Shown: piece after piece, positions 17,371-26,881 of the stretch
Numbering within the stretch: position 1 is the first letter of the stretch
Layout: each line of letters opens with the position of its first letter
Assembly (NCBI RefSeq): GCF_000739015.1
Contig: NZ_JPUG01000079.1
Location: 53,196-117,195 of the forward strand
Direction of reading: 5' to 3'
Source: Microvirga sp. BSC39
Lineage (GTDB): Bacteria > Pseudomonadota > Alphaproteobacteria > Rhizobiales > Beijerinckiaceae
DNA length: 64,000 nt
Translations under genes and position numbers: made by a program
Notes under the pieces: model-generated
Seen by the model: only the letters and a program-made list of their open reading frames with translations
What the model was told of the DNA's origin: nothing
Database searches by the model: none

Positions 17371-18762
17371 TCAGAAGGATCCGCCGGTCCTGAAGCCGCC
17401 TCCACCGAAGGACCCGCCCGTTCCGAAGCCGCCCGGCTGAGGGAAGGGAATGCCGCCGCCGAAGCCGGAATCCCAGGGGCTGGGCCCGTGATGGAAGCCG
17501 CCGCGCAGCACCTGGCCGAGGATCGCTCCGCCGATTGCCCCGGTGAGAACGCCACCGAGCACGTTGCCAAGGGCCGCCTCGTTGCCAAAGGTGCCGTAGG
17601 GGGTGTCGTAGCCCTGGCTGCGCAACTCCTCCCATTCCTGTTCGATCGTGGCCCGGCGCTGGGCCGTCTCCTTGAGCTGGCGGTGGGCGTCCACCGCCTG
17701 GCGCAGCGCCCGGTTGATCATGACGTCGGTGGCCTGGATGCGGCGCACGATCGCCTCGTCCTGGGGGGTGGGCGTGCGCAGGGCTTCCTCATAGAGCTGG
17801 TTGAGGTCCTCGCGCTCGTCGGCGGCGGCAAGCAGTGCGACGGCCTCCCGATAAGGTGCGTCACCTTCCAGCACCGAGGCATCGTGGGTTCGGTCCAGCT
17901 TGGTGAGGGCTGACCGGGCCTCCGTGAGCCTCCGGTCGGACTCTTCGACGGTCTCTCTGCCTTGGGCGGCCTTTTCCTCCAGCGGCGGAATGCCGGCAGC
18001 GACGAGCGCCTGGCGCTCCAGGGCAGTCAGCCGGCTCCGGACGGTTCTGAGATCATCGATGATGCGGCGCGCGTGCTCCCGCAGCCGTTCCGGGATCTCG
18101 TTGAGCAGGGCGTAGTTGGCCCGTGCCTTGTCGTAGCCGACGACGCGCGCCACGATCCTGTCCATGTACCGGGTGAAGGGCCCAGCCCGGTAGGCGGCCG
18201 TGCCGAATTTGCGCTTCCACAGATACATGAACAGCGGATCGGCCTCGTAGGGGCGGCGCTTCTCGTCCCGGTCGGTCTCTGCCTGCACGGCCTTCTTCTC
18301 GGCCTGCTGCGCCTGTCCGGTGATCTCGGCCACCCTGGCACGGGCGGTGATCCATTCAGGGTCAGTGCTGACCCTGGCCTCCACGTCCCGGCGCAGGGCT
18401 TCGACCTGGGCCAGGGCCTGTTCCAGGGCATCCACGGCGGCCTGCCGCTGGGCCTCGGCTTGCCTGACCCGCTCCTCGGCCTGGCGCCGCCGCTCGTTCA
18501 GCTGGCGCAGGGCTTCCTGGCGGCTGTTGAGCACGCTCAGCGCCTGCCGTTCGGCGGCATCCAGTTGGCCGACGACCTGATCCTGCCGGATCGCGTCGAG
18601 CTTCAGCCGCGCCAGTTCGCGGAAGGCTTCCGTGCGCTGGATCCGAAGGCGTCCGACCTCTTCGGTGGCCCGGGTATAGGCAAGCTCGCACTTGGCCTCC
18701 TGCTGACGGGCCTTCTCGATGGTCTGCTCGATCTGCGCGAGTGCCTGACGTCCCGAAATCAT
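17371..18762 (-). CDS. Coiled-coil protein with Gly-rich C-terminus
   Basis: A 463-aa protein dominated by long coiled coils (~residues 5-165 and 220-390, rich in Ala, Glu, Arg, Gln with heptad-like Leu). The end is a glycine zipper (NVLGGVLTGAIGGAILGQVL) plus a Gly/Phe-rich tail. The middle has an aromatic segment (PLFMYLWKRKFGTAAYRAG). The start at 18762 lies just after the upstream stop, with TAGGG before it. It is the third gene of an operon with the DUF6384-like and the 392-aa coiled-coil genes. I cannot name a function; the glycine zipper suggests membrane contact. Confidence 0.7.
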   Translation of the reverse strand: MISGRQALAQIEQTIEKARQQEAKCELAYTRATEEVGRLRIQRTEAFRELARLKLDAIRQDQVVGQLDAAERQALSVLNSRQEALRQLNERRRQAEERVRQAEAQRQAAVDALEQALAQVEALRRDVEARVSTDPEWITARARVAEITGQAQQAEKKAVQAETDRDEKRRPYEADPLFMYLWKRKFGTAAYRAGPFTRYMDRIVARVVGYDKARANYALLNEIPERLREHARRIIDDLRTVRSRLTALERQALVAAGIPPLEEKAAQGRETVEESDRRLTEARSALTKLDRTHDASVLEGDAPYREAVALLAAADEREDLNQLYEEALRTPTPQDEAIVRRIQATDVMINRALRQAVDAHRQLKETAQRRATIEQEWEELRSQGYDTPYGTFGNEAALGNVLGGVLTGAIGGAILGQVLRGGFHHGPSPWDSGFGGGIPFPQPGGFGTGGSFGGGGFRTGGSF

Positions 18763-18766
18763 CGCC

Positions 18767-19750
18767 CTACCATTGTGTGATCGCACCATTGAGAACCGGC
18801 ATCTGATAGTCCACGTCGAGCTGTCCCCTGCGCTTCTCGCCCAGACGGTTTCGCTGAACGATGCCGTCGTCGCTCTTGTCCCGCTGCACCTGCATGGCCG
18901 TGGCCTCGCTCACGCGCACGCCCCACTTGGAAGTGGTCACGGTGCGGCCGTCCTCTTCGCTCGTGACCGGCAGGCTGAGGATCCGTCCGTCCGGGGCAAC
19001 CGGCTCAACGATCAGATAGTAGTTCCGGCCGGCCGGATTGCGCTCCGGCACCCGCCACACGCCGGAGGGCTCCCCGGGACGGGAGACGATGCGCAGCACG
19101 TATTCTCGCCGCAGCTCCGCACGCAGGACCTCCAGGTCATTGAGGGCCTGCCGGGCACCGTCGGCGTCACCGCGAGCGACGGCGGCTTGCCCGTCCGCGA
19201 GCAGGCGGTCGGCCCTTTCCTTCGCGGCCGGCAGCTGGGTCTCCCGCAGCACGTCTTCATGACCCTGCGTGAGGGCAACCGGCAGCCGTTCGGCCAGTTC
19301 AATCCGGTTCCTCTCGGCCTGCGCCTGCTCCTGCGCGACCCGCTGGCGCGCAGGCTCGACTACGCCGAACTGGTAGGCACCCCAACCGAAGGCCAGCAGG
19401 GCCAAAAGCGTCAACAGGCGCCGTCCGATCCGCCCCCGGTTCACCCAGGCCCGCGCCACGCTGCGGGAGAAGCTGGGACCGGGCGGCGTGTAGACGAAGC
19501 GCTGTTCTTTCAGGGCCTGCACGCCCTCCTGCAGGATCCGGTCGGGGACCTCGATCCCCTGACCCCGGTAGATCTCGCGCAGGCGCTGCAGCAGCTGGGC
19601 ATCGCGATCCCCCTCGCCGAGCTCGCGGCTGACGAGGTTCTCCTGGTGGCGGAGCGTGTCCACCACGTCCATCGCGAGCATCACCTCGTCGAGGTTCCGG
19701 GGCGTGCCGGCAGGCGGGCTCGCGGCCGGTGTGGCGACCATCTCAGCCAT
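18767..19750 (-). CDS. DUF6384-like membrane protein
   Basis: A 327-aa protein. Its N-terminal cytosolic part (NLDEVMLAMDVVDTLRHQEN, VSRELGEGDRDAQLLQRLREIYRGQGIEVPDRI) precedes a single membrane span (~residues 115-130, RRLLTLLALLAFGWGAYQFG), a coiled coil (~140-215) and a C-terminal beta-rich envelope domain. This matches the DUF6384 layout as I remember it. The start at 19750 overlaps the end of the upstream gene by 8 bases. Function unknown; its neighbours imply one complex of coiled-coil proteins. Confidence 0.65.
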   Translation of the reverse strand: MAEMVATPAASPPAGTPRNLDEVMLAMDVVDTLRHQENLVSRELGEGDRDAQLLQRLREIYRGQGIEVPDRILQEGVQALKEQRFVYTPPGPSFSRSVARAWVNRGRIGRRLLTLLALLAFGWGAYQFGVVEPARQRVAQEQAQAERNRIELAERLPVALTQGHEDVLRETQLPAAKERADRLLADGQAAVARGDADGARQALNDLEVLRAELRREYVLRIVSRPGEPSGVWRVPERNPAGRNYYLIVEPVAPDGRILSLPVTSEEDGRTVTTSKWGVRVSEATAMQVQRDKSDDGIVQRNRLGEKRRGQLDVDYQMPVLNGAITQW

Positions 19751-20921
19751 TGGCCGGCAGCGCCTGTCCTTCCGCCACGAGGCGCGCGATGCGCCGCTTG
19801 CCGTCCTCGACCGCATCACGGATCTCGGCCGAGTTCTGCGTCGAGAGCCGGCGCATCTCGCCGATGATCTCCTGAGAACGCTCTTGGAACGTAATCACGG
19901 AGTCCACGAGCTTCTTCACCGCGTCGGCCCGGATCGTCGGACCATAGCCTGCCTTCACTGCGGCCTCGCCCACCTGATCGCCGATCTCGGCCAGCACCTC
20001 CAGGCTGCGGGAGACGCCTTCCTTCATCTCGTTCAAGGTCTGGGTCGACTCGTTCAGGCCGAACATGCCGGTAAACGAAGCCTTGAGCGCCGTGAACACC
20101 GAGTCGTTGGTGGAGAAGAACGAGACCGCCTGGGCATAAACGCGCTCCTTGGCATTCGTCATCTGCATCAGGCGCGCCATGATCACCTCGGAGGTGTTGT
20201 AGCCGATCGTCAGGTTGTCGGAGAGGTCCTTGGCGATCTGATAGCGCTTCTCCTCGTCCTGGGTGCGCCGGAGCTGTTCGTCGCGGGTGAGCTCGAGGCG
20301 GGCGCGTTCGGCCACTTCCGTGCCCTTGAAGTTGACGACCGTATCGGAGGCCCGCTGCAGATCCGCCTTGGCGGCTTCAAGCTTCTGCTCGGCGGTCCGC
20401 AGGACCTCGAGAGCCATCACCTCGGCATGCTTGAGAGCACCGCGGAAATCGCGATAGGCGTCGAGGATGATCTGCTCGCGCTCGATCTGATCCTTGGTCG
20501 ACCGGGTCACATCGAGATAGACTTCCTTGATCCTGTCGAAACGGTCGGCGACATCGCCCCGGGACACCTTCATCCAGACGTTATTGATGCGCTCGAAGAA
20601 ATCGATCTTCTGGTCGTCCAGCTGGTCGACCATCTTCTTCGTATCGTCACGGATGGAGTTGAAGGATTCCGTGATCTCGCGGTAGCGCTCGCCGATCTCC
20701 ATGGCCTGCGTCTGCTCGCGCACCACCTCGTTGAACACGCTGGTCTGGCCCAGGGTGCGGGCAATGACCACGATCCTGTCCTGATCCAGGTCCGAGATCT
20801 TCTCCAAGAGCCCGTTGATCGGCGCATCCATGGCCTGGGGCGGGATGATCCCGAGCTCCCGCAGGGCGGATGTCGCCTTGTCGAGATACTGCAGGGGCGT
20901 TTTGACGACGATATCGGACAT
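19743..20921 (-). CDS. Helical coiled-coil protein, TelA-like in outline
   Basis: A 392-aa almost wholly alpha-helical, charged protein (for example SFNSIRDDTKKMVDQLDDQK and TVVNFKGTEVAERARLEL). The start is well supported by GGAGGAG 6 bases before the ATG. Size, helical content and a repeated small-helix pattern recall TelA/KlaA-type proteins, but I see no signature that proves it; relatives are often labelled cell surface protein. It is the first gene of the three-gene operon that continues to 17371. Confidence 0.6.
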   Translation of the reverse strand: MSDIVVKTPLQYLDKATSALRELGIIPPQAMDAPINGLLEKISDLDQDRIVVIARTLGQTSVFNEVVREQTQAMEIGERYREITESFNSIRDDTKKMVDQLDDQKIDFFERINNVWMKVSRGDVADRFDRIKEVYLDVTRSTKDQIEREQIILDAYRDFRGALKHAEVMALEVLRTAEQKLEAAKADLQRASDTVVNFKGTEVAERARLELTRDEQLRRTQDEEKRYQIAKDLSDNLTIGYNTSEVIMARLMQMTNAKERVYAQAVSFFSTNDSVFTALKASFTGMFGLNESTQTLNEMKEGVSRSLEVLAEIGDQVGEAAVKAGYGPTIRADAVKKLVDSVITFQERSQEIIGEMRRLSTQNSAEIRDAVEDGKRRIARLVAEGQALPANG

Positions 20922-21097
20922 AGGATCTCCTCCGAACCAGAGCGCGGCCTCTCAGCCGCTCTGAAGATTGTCAGCGCAGCGCATGATCGGGCGGGCATGA
21001 AAGTACAGCGGTCTAATGTGCAATCGGATCGAGGGTTCCAGGACGGGCTGTCCGCAGGGCCGCGGCTTCTCCTTGCGATGGAGTGTCGATCGCGTTC

Positions 21098-22180
21098 CTA
21101 CGAACTTGCTCCCTGGGATCGATTGCTTTCATTCTCGCCTGGAACGTCCGTATGTTCGCCCAGGGTCTCCCGGACGTAGAGCTTCTTCACCAGAACGTAA
21201 GTCACCACGGCGAGGGGAAAGCCGAAGATCAGGCCGAGCGTGCCGAACAGCACGCTGCCGATCAGGATCGCAAAGAGCGCCAGGGCCGGCGGGATGCTGA
21301 TCATGCTTCTGGCCACTAGGGGAAAGATCACGTTGCCCTCGATCTGCTGGATGGCCAGCATCGCGAGAACGGTCCAGAGTGCGGCCTCTCCGCTGACGCT
21401 GAAAGCAATCAGAACAGCCGGAAGTGCACCGAGAATGGGCCCGAGGAAGGGGATGAAATCCGCAAGACCCGCGATGAGCCCGAGGGCCAGGGCCGAGGGC
21501 AGACCGATGAGCCAATAGGCAATGGTGGATAGCACCGCGACGCATGCCATGGCGATCAGCTGAGACGTCAGCCACAGGCGCAGAGCCTGTCCGGAAGCCT
21601 GCAGCGAGTCCTCGACCCGTTCATGATGGCGGATGGGGAACAGCTTGACGAAGCCTTGTCCGTAAACGCGGGGAGCCGCCGCGATATAGATGCCGGCAAT
21701 CACCACGAGGATGAAGTCCGCCAACCCGTCGAGAATGGCGCCGCCGACACCCGCAATGCGCGCTGCCATGCTGCCATTGGGGGCATTGTTCATGATCTCG
21801 GCAAGGTCGTCGCTGACCGCGCCGAGACCGAGATTCTTGGCGAAGTTGTCGACGGCAAAGGGCAGTCGCTCCACCACGTTGGAGAATTGAGCCCGAACCT
21901 GCGTTCCGAACAGGGCCATCATGGCCAACAGGCCCACGAAGATAAGAAGGGTCGCGACCGTCAGGCTCCACCGATCCGGCACCCGCAGGTAGCGCTCCAG
22001 TGCCTCGGCGGCGGCATGCAGCAGGAGGGCGACCAGGATGGCGCCGAAGGCCAGCAGAAGAACGTCCGACAGCTTCCAGAGGAGGAGGGCGAAGAGCCCG
22101 ATGCCGAGTCCGATGAGGAGCTTACGGATGAACTCCGCATCTCTCATGATCCCCAGTCGGGAACGGTCTCGGTCATCCAT
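21098..22180 (-). CDS. AI-2E family transporter (PF01594-type permease)
   Basis: A 360-aa integral membrane protein with about 7-8 hydrophobic spans. The family hallmarks are the N-terminal paired helices (LLIGLGIGLFALLLWKLSDV, LLLAFGAILVALLLH) and a late segment LIAGLADFIPFLGPILGALP followed by IQQIEGNVIFPLVARSM. Members have been linked to autoinducer-2 export or Na+/H+ antiport; the substrate here is unknown. It stands alone on this strand. Confidence 0.9.
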   Translation of the reverse strand: MDDRDRSRLGIMRDAEFIRKLLIGLGIGLFALLLWKLSDVLLLAFGAILVALLLHAAAEALERYLRVPDRWSLTVATLLIFVGLLAMMALFGTQVRAQFSNVVERLPFAVDNFAKNLGLGAVSDDLAEIMNNAPNGSMAARIAGVGGAILDGLADFILVVIAGIYIAAAPRVYGQGFVKLFPIRHHERVEDSLQASGQALRLWLTSQLIAMACVAVLSTIAYWLIGLPSALALGLIAGLADFIPFLGPILGALPAVLIAFSVSGEAALWTVLAMLAIQQIEGNVIFPLVARSMISIPPALALFAILIGSVLFGTLGLIFGFPLAVVTYVLVKKLYVRETLGEHTDVPGENESNRSQGASS

Positions 22181-22372
22181 CGTTTACGCCCTCTCCACAT
22201 GCGCATTGACAATGGAAACGGCGAAGCTCGGTTCCGAGGCGCTAAATGAGCGTATTCATAAAGCAATTATGGACTAGCTCGCCGTAACTTGACCGTATAG
22301 AGCGAAATGTATTCCCAACATTGTGGAACGTTATGGGAAATTCATGGTTGTTCTGACATGGAGGGAAGTCAA

Positions 22373-22450
22373 ATGACATCAAATGTCATCTGTTTTATTC
22401 TCGGTACGGTATTTCCGCTTGCTACGGTAGGCTGGCTTTTCGTCCACTGA
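22373..22450 (+). CDS. Candidate 25-aa membrane microprotein
   Basis: ATG to TGA encodes 25 residues, nearly all hydrophobic, from MTSNVICFILG to a WLFVH end: a single possible membrane helix. GGAGGG at 22360-22365 lies 7 bases before the ATG, a very good ribosome site for a gap with no other gene. A strong bidirectional terminator lies 62 bases downstream, so a short dedicated transcript is plausible. No homologue is recalled, and conservation is untested. The rest of the 22181-22571 gap shows nothing coding. Confidence 0.45.
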   Translation: MTSNVICFILGTVFPLATVGWLFVH

Positions 22451-22511
22451 ATGAAAAGCAGCTCATCACTTCCAGCTGAAGTGTTCTGTGCATTCAATTC
22501 TGATCGATGCT

Positions 22512-22552
22512 CATGCAAAACCCGCCTGAACTCATCAGGCGGGTTTTGCATG
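22512..22552. terminator. Bidirectional terminator
   Basis: A perfect 18-bp inverted repeat (22512-22529 and 22535-22552) has a GC core CCCGCCTGA/TCAGGCGGG flanked by AAAA and TTTT. It works on paper for both strands: ending the 25-aa gene on + and the 104-aa gene on -. Confidence 0.92.
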
Positions 22553-22571
22553 CCTCGACTGTTGATTTTTC

Positions 22572-22886
22572 CTAGCGAATGACTTCCGTGCAGGACTGAT
22601 TGCCCCGAATGTCCACGCTGCAGGTCTTCTGGCGGATGGAGCCGGTGGTTGCAGGATCCGAAACGGTCACCACGCCCGACACTGATTGGGCCTTGGCATT
22701 CTGCTCGGCAACGCCGCCCGCAATGCCGCCGACACCTGCGCCGCTCACTGCGCCCACGGGGCCGCCCACGATCGCACCGGTTAGCGCGCCGGTCGCAACG
22801 CCCGTTGCCGTGCCCTCTTGGGCAACGGCAAGATGAGGCGCCATAAAGAGAGCGGATGCAGAAAGCGCGATAGCAAGTTTACGCAT
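22572..22886 (-). CDS. Secreted glycine-zipper protein
   Basis: A 104-aa protein with a clear Sec signal peptide (MRKLAIALSASALFMAPHLAVAQ) and a mature glycine-zipper stretch (GALTGAIVGGPVGAVSGAGV). It ends with a Cys-containing tail (TCSVDIRGNQSCTEVIR) that could form one disulfide. Such proteins sit in the periplasm or associate with the outer membrane. A strong terminator lies just beyond its stop codon. Confidence 0.8.
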   Translation of the reverse strand: MRKLAIALSASALFMAPHLAVAQEGTATGVATGALTGAIVGGPVGAVSGAGVGGIAGGVAEQNAKAQSVSGVVTVSDPATTGSIRQKTCSVDIRGNQSCTEVIR

Positions 22887-22973
22887 AACTCAATCCTTCA
22901 TCAGAATACTTCTGATGAAGAACGTTAAGCTTGCCATCAATGTTCCTTCTATAGACAGGGTAGTCTAACGCAT

Positions 22974-23555
22974 CTACTTCGAAGCGATGGCGGCGCGCTT
23001 GGTCAACTCTTTCTGGAGCGACGAGGGCAGGTCGATTCCTGTCAGGCGCCAGGTGGTGCCGCTCAGGCGCAAGGTGACCCTGAATTGCCGATCTCGGGGC
23101 TCGTCCGGAGTAAGCGGGATCGTGATCGCCCGGAAGCCCTGCGATTCCGACAGGATGAAGCTCCGCCAGGCTTGCTGCAGGGAGCCGGGATCGAAGCGGA
23201 TCGCCGGCCCGGCCGTAGCCTCCTGCTGGATCTGCTGCAGCTGCCCGTCCTCGAGAAGATCGATCAAGGCCTGAGGCGTGAGGAGGCCCTCCAGAACCGG
23301 ATTGAGCGCGGCAGCTCCGGCTTGTGCGGCCAGTTGCCGGTCACGTTCGCTGATGTCCTGGGTCTTCAGGTACTCCCCGAGGATCTGGCGGGCGAGCGAG
23401 ACGCGCAGGGCATTGAAATTGACCCGCTCGGCGATGCGCGTGACGTCCCTGGCTTGAACAGCCTTGGACAAGTCATAGAGCGCGACGAAAGGCGAGACCA
23501 TGAAGATGGCCCAGCCTAAGAGAAGCAGGAAGCTGATGCGGAAGGTCCAGCGCAT
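22974..23555 (-). CDS. DUF2939 domain protein
   Basis: A 193-aa protein with an N-terminal membrane span (RISFLLLLGWAIFMVSPFV) followed directly by the DUF2939 pattern (ALYDLSKAVQARDVTRIAER, FNALRVSLARQI). The rest is probably periplasmic. ATG at 23555 puts the membrane segment at the N-terminus; a GTG at 23603 is possible. Function unknown. Confidence 0.8.
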   Translation of the reverse strand: MRWTFRISFLLLLGWAIFMVSPFVALYDLSKAVQARDVTRIAERVNFNALRVSLARQILGEYLKTQDISERDRQLAAQAGAAALNPVLEGLLTPQALIDLLEDGQLQQIQQEATAGPAIRFDPGSLQQAWRSFILSESQGFRAITIPLTPDEPRDRQFRVTLRLSGTTWRLTGIDLPSSLQKELTKRAAIASK

Positions 23556-23642
23556 CGTCTCTTGGGGGTGAGAGGGTACAGGGTCATCCGTAAGGAGCGG
23601 CACGACCGGTGAGCCGCTTCAGGTAAGGATGCTTCAGGCAAT

Positions 23643-23673
23643 AAAAAAGGGCGACCCTGCGATCGCCCTTTCT
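23643..23673. terminator. Terminator between TRAP binding-protein and DUF2939 genes
   Basis: AAAGGGCGA pairs with TCGCCCTTT (9 bp, 8-base loop), with extra As on one side and Ts on the other. The two flanking genes are both on the minus strand, so it may isolate the DUF2939 gene from read-through of the TRAP gene. Confidence 0.8.
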
Positions 23674-23694
23674 TGAGACTGGCTGGACTGAAGA

Positions 23695-24783
<1,089 letters not shown>

Positions 24784-24920
24784 AAAACTAACTCCTCCCT
24801 CTGGGATCGTGACTTCGTCACTTGGGCCCTATTGACACTAAATCAGGTTCCCTCCGCAAGAACCCTGGAGCCGGTATCGACTAATGACCAATGCGGTTCT
24901 TGAAAACCTGCCGGGTCTGC

Positions 24921-26435
24921 CTAGGAAAGCGGCACGTCGATCGTGCAGACCACCCCTTCGGGCCGGTAGACCAGGCGAACCTCGCCGTTTGGCTCGCGCG
25001 CGAGACCGTCCTGGATCAGGCGCGAGCCGAACCCCTTGCGTGAGGGCGGGGAGACGGGCGGGCCGCCATGCTCCTCCCAGCGCATGGCGAGGCGCGGTCC
25101 GGATGCGGTCTCCTGGGGCGACCAGGACACCCGGACCTGGCCCTCGGAAGCCCCGAGGGCGCCATACTTGGCCGCATTGGTGCACAGCTCGTGCATGGCC
25201 ATGGAAAGGCTCAGGGCCATGGAGGGGTTCACGCGAAGGTCCGGCCCCTCCAGCCGGATCCGGCAGCCATCTTCCGAGAGATCCCGGTAGGGAGCGAACG
25301 CCTGGGCGACGATCTCGACGAGGCCCGCGCCTTCCCAGTTCTCCCGGGTCAGGATGTCATGACCCCGCGCCAGGGCGAAGAGGCGCGCCTCAAACGTGGC
25401 GTAGAGCGCGGGCAGATCCCGCATGCCGTTGGCCCCTCGGACCTGAAAGCTCTGGGATGCCAGGGACTGGACGGTGACCAGGGTGTTCTTCACCCGGTGG
25501 TTCAGCTCGTTGAGCAGGAGCCGCAGGTGCTCTTCCGACCGCTTGTGATCGGTGATGTCGATCTGGATGCCGTCCCAGACGATGCTGCCGTTCTCCAGCC
25601 GCCGTGGTGTGGTGATGATGCGGTGCCAGCGGGTCTCGCCGGTCTTGGCATGCCGCATCTCGACCTCTTCCTGGCATTCTGTGAGGTCGCGAAGGCTCTC
25701 CAGCCGCCGGGCGAGCATGCGGTCCCGGTGCTGCGGCAGCACGAGGCTATAGAGAAGATCCGGGTTCTCCTGCGCTTCCTCCGCGGGGATGCCCGTGAGC
25801 GTCTCGCAGGTCTTCGAGACGTAGAGCACCTTGCGGGCATGGTAGGCCGGGGAGTGGCTCGTCTGATAGAACATGCAGGCCGGCGCGTTGTTGGCCAGCG
25901 CGCTCAGGCGCGCCTCGCTGGCGCGCAGCTCCTCCTCCGCCTGTCGACGCTCCGTCCAGTCGCGGAAGCTGACGCCGATGCCCCCGTTATAGGGGAAGAC
26001 GTGGAACTCCAGGTGGCGCCCGGGGCGACCGACCGCCTCCGCCTCGAAGGACAGGGAGCGGCCGGAGAGGAAAACCTCCTCGTAGCGGCGGCGCAGATCG
26101 GTGCCCTCGGACTCGGGAAACATGTCCCAGATGACCTTGTGGAGCATCGCCTGGCGGGGAAGGCCGAAATAGGTTTCCGCGGCCCGGTTGATGTAGCCGA
26201 AACGCCAGTGCGCATCGAGGGAGTAGAAGGCGTCCCCAATGCCCTCCAGGACCACGGCGAGCTGGGCATTGACCTTCGCCTCGACGGTGTGGGCGAGGGC
26301 CTGCTGCAGGGCATCGTTCAACGCTCCCCGCGGAGAAGCGGAGATCGAAGCCACAAGGTCGCTTGTGAGCTGCTCCATATCAATGGATGCAGCCGGTGCC
26401 GGGTTGGACATGGTCATGATCTGAAACATAATCAC
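24921..26435 (-). CDS. PAS sensor histidine kinase, HWE family
   Basis: A ~504-aa soluble kinase. Two PAS units (~residues 60-170 and 180-300) precede the kinase core with phosphoacceptor box LNELNHRVKNTLVTVQ (His ~315), MAMHELCTNAAKYGALG and the MRWEEHGGPP segment, the HWE signature. The C-terminal part ends at VPLS. Four in-frame ATGs lie within the first nine codons (26435, 26429, 26417, 26411) and none has a convincing Shine-Dalgarno, so the start is uncertain by up to eight residues. No response regulator is adjacent. It shares its HWE core with the kinase at the left edge but has fewer sensor domains. Confidence 0.9.
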   Translation of the reverse strand: MIMFQIMTMSNPAPAASIDMEQLTSDLVASISASPRGALNDALQQALAHTVEAKVNAQLAVVLEGIGDAFYSLDAHWRFGYINRAAETYFGLPRQAMLHKVIWDMFPESEGTDLRRRYEEVFLSGRSLSFEAEAVGRPGRHLEFHVFPYNGGIGVSFRDWTERRQAEEELRASEARLSALANNAPACMFYQTSHSPAYHARKVLYVSKTCETLTGIPAEEAQENPDLLYSLVLPQHRDRMLARRLESLRDLTECQEEVEMRHAKTGETRWHRIITTPRRLENGSIVWDGIQIDITDHKRSEEHLRLLLNELNHRVKNTLVTVQSLASQSFQVRGANGMRDLPALYATFEARLFALARGHDILTRENWEGAGLVEIVAQAFAPYRDLSEDGCRIRLEGPDLRVNPSMALSLSMAMHELCTNAAKYGALGASEGQVRVSWSPQETASGPRLAMRWEEHGGPPVSPPSRKGFGSRLIQDGLAREPNGEVRLVYRPEGVVCTIDVPLS

Positions 26436-26528
26436 GGTTTCACATCGTGAGCAATGTGCCCCCGGAAGCGTGCGGTCAAGTTTTAGGGCGCAGGGTGCGA
26501 ATCCGCACGCCGGGACCGTCCAGGTCGA

Positions 26529-26723
26529 TCAGGACTCGGTCTGAACGGAGTTCTTGTCGAACGAGGCGTTCTTCGGGATGCTGAAAGCCTCGGCAGCGCA
26601 GATCAGGGTGAACAGGGCGACGACGCCGATGATCTCGGCGAAGCTGACAAGCGTGGAAGACAGATCGCCCGCATAGGCAAACGCGCCCGAAACGAGCGCG
26701 ACAACGACAGCCCAAAACATCAT
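26529..26723 (-). CDS. Small two-span membrane protein
   Basis: A 64-aa hydrophobic protein with two likely membrane helices (MMFWAVVVALVSGAFAYAG; FAEIIGVVALFTLICAAEAF) and a polar tail. A purine-rich GGGGAGAGGG precedes the first of two tandem ATGs. Size and layout resemble DUF1328/YtjA proteins, though identity is not certain. Confidence 0.65.
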   Translation of the reverse strand: MMFWAVVVALVSGAFAYAGDLSSTLVSFAEIIGVVALFTLICAAEAFSIPKNASFDKNSVQTES

Positions 26724-26881
26724 GGGCCCTCTCCCCGGCTAAGCTTATTGCGGCAACACAACGTCCAATTAGCCCAAAAGTTCCTAAGGCCAAGCTAAAA
26801 GATTTGTTGACCGTCGGTTTTCGGCAAGAGGCGATGCCCTACCATGGATACGTTTCATGACGGTTTTTTGAAGGCCTGTCT

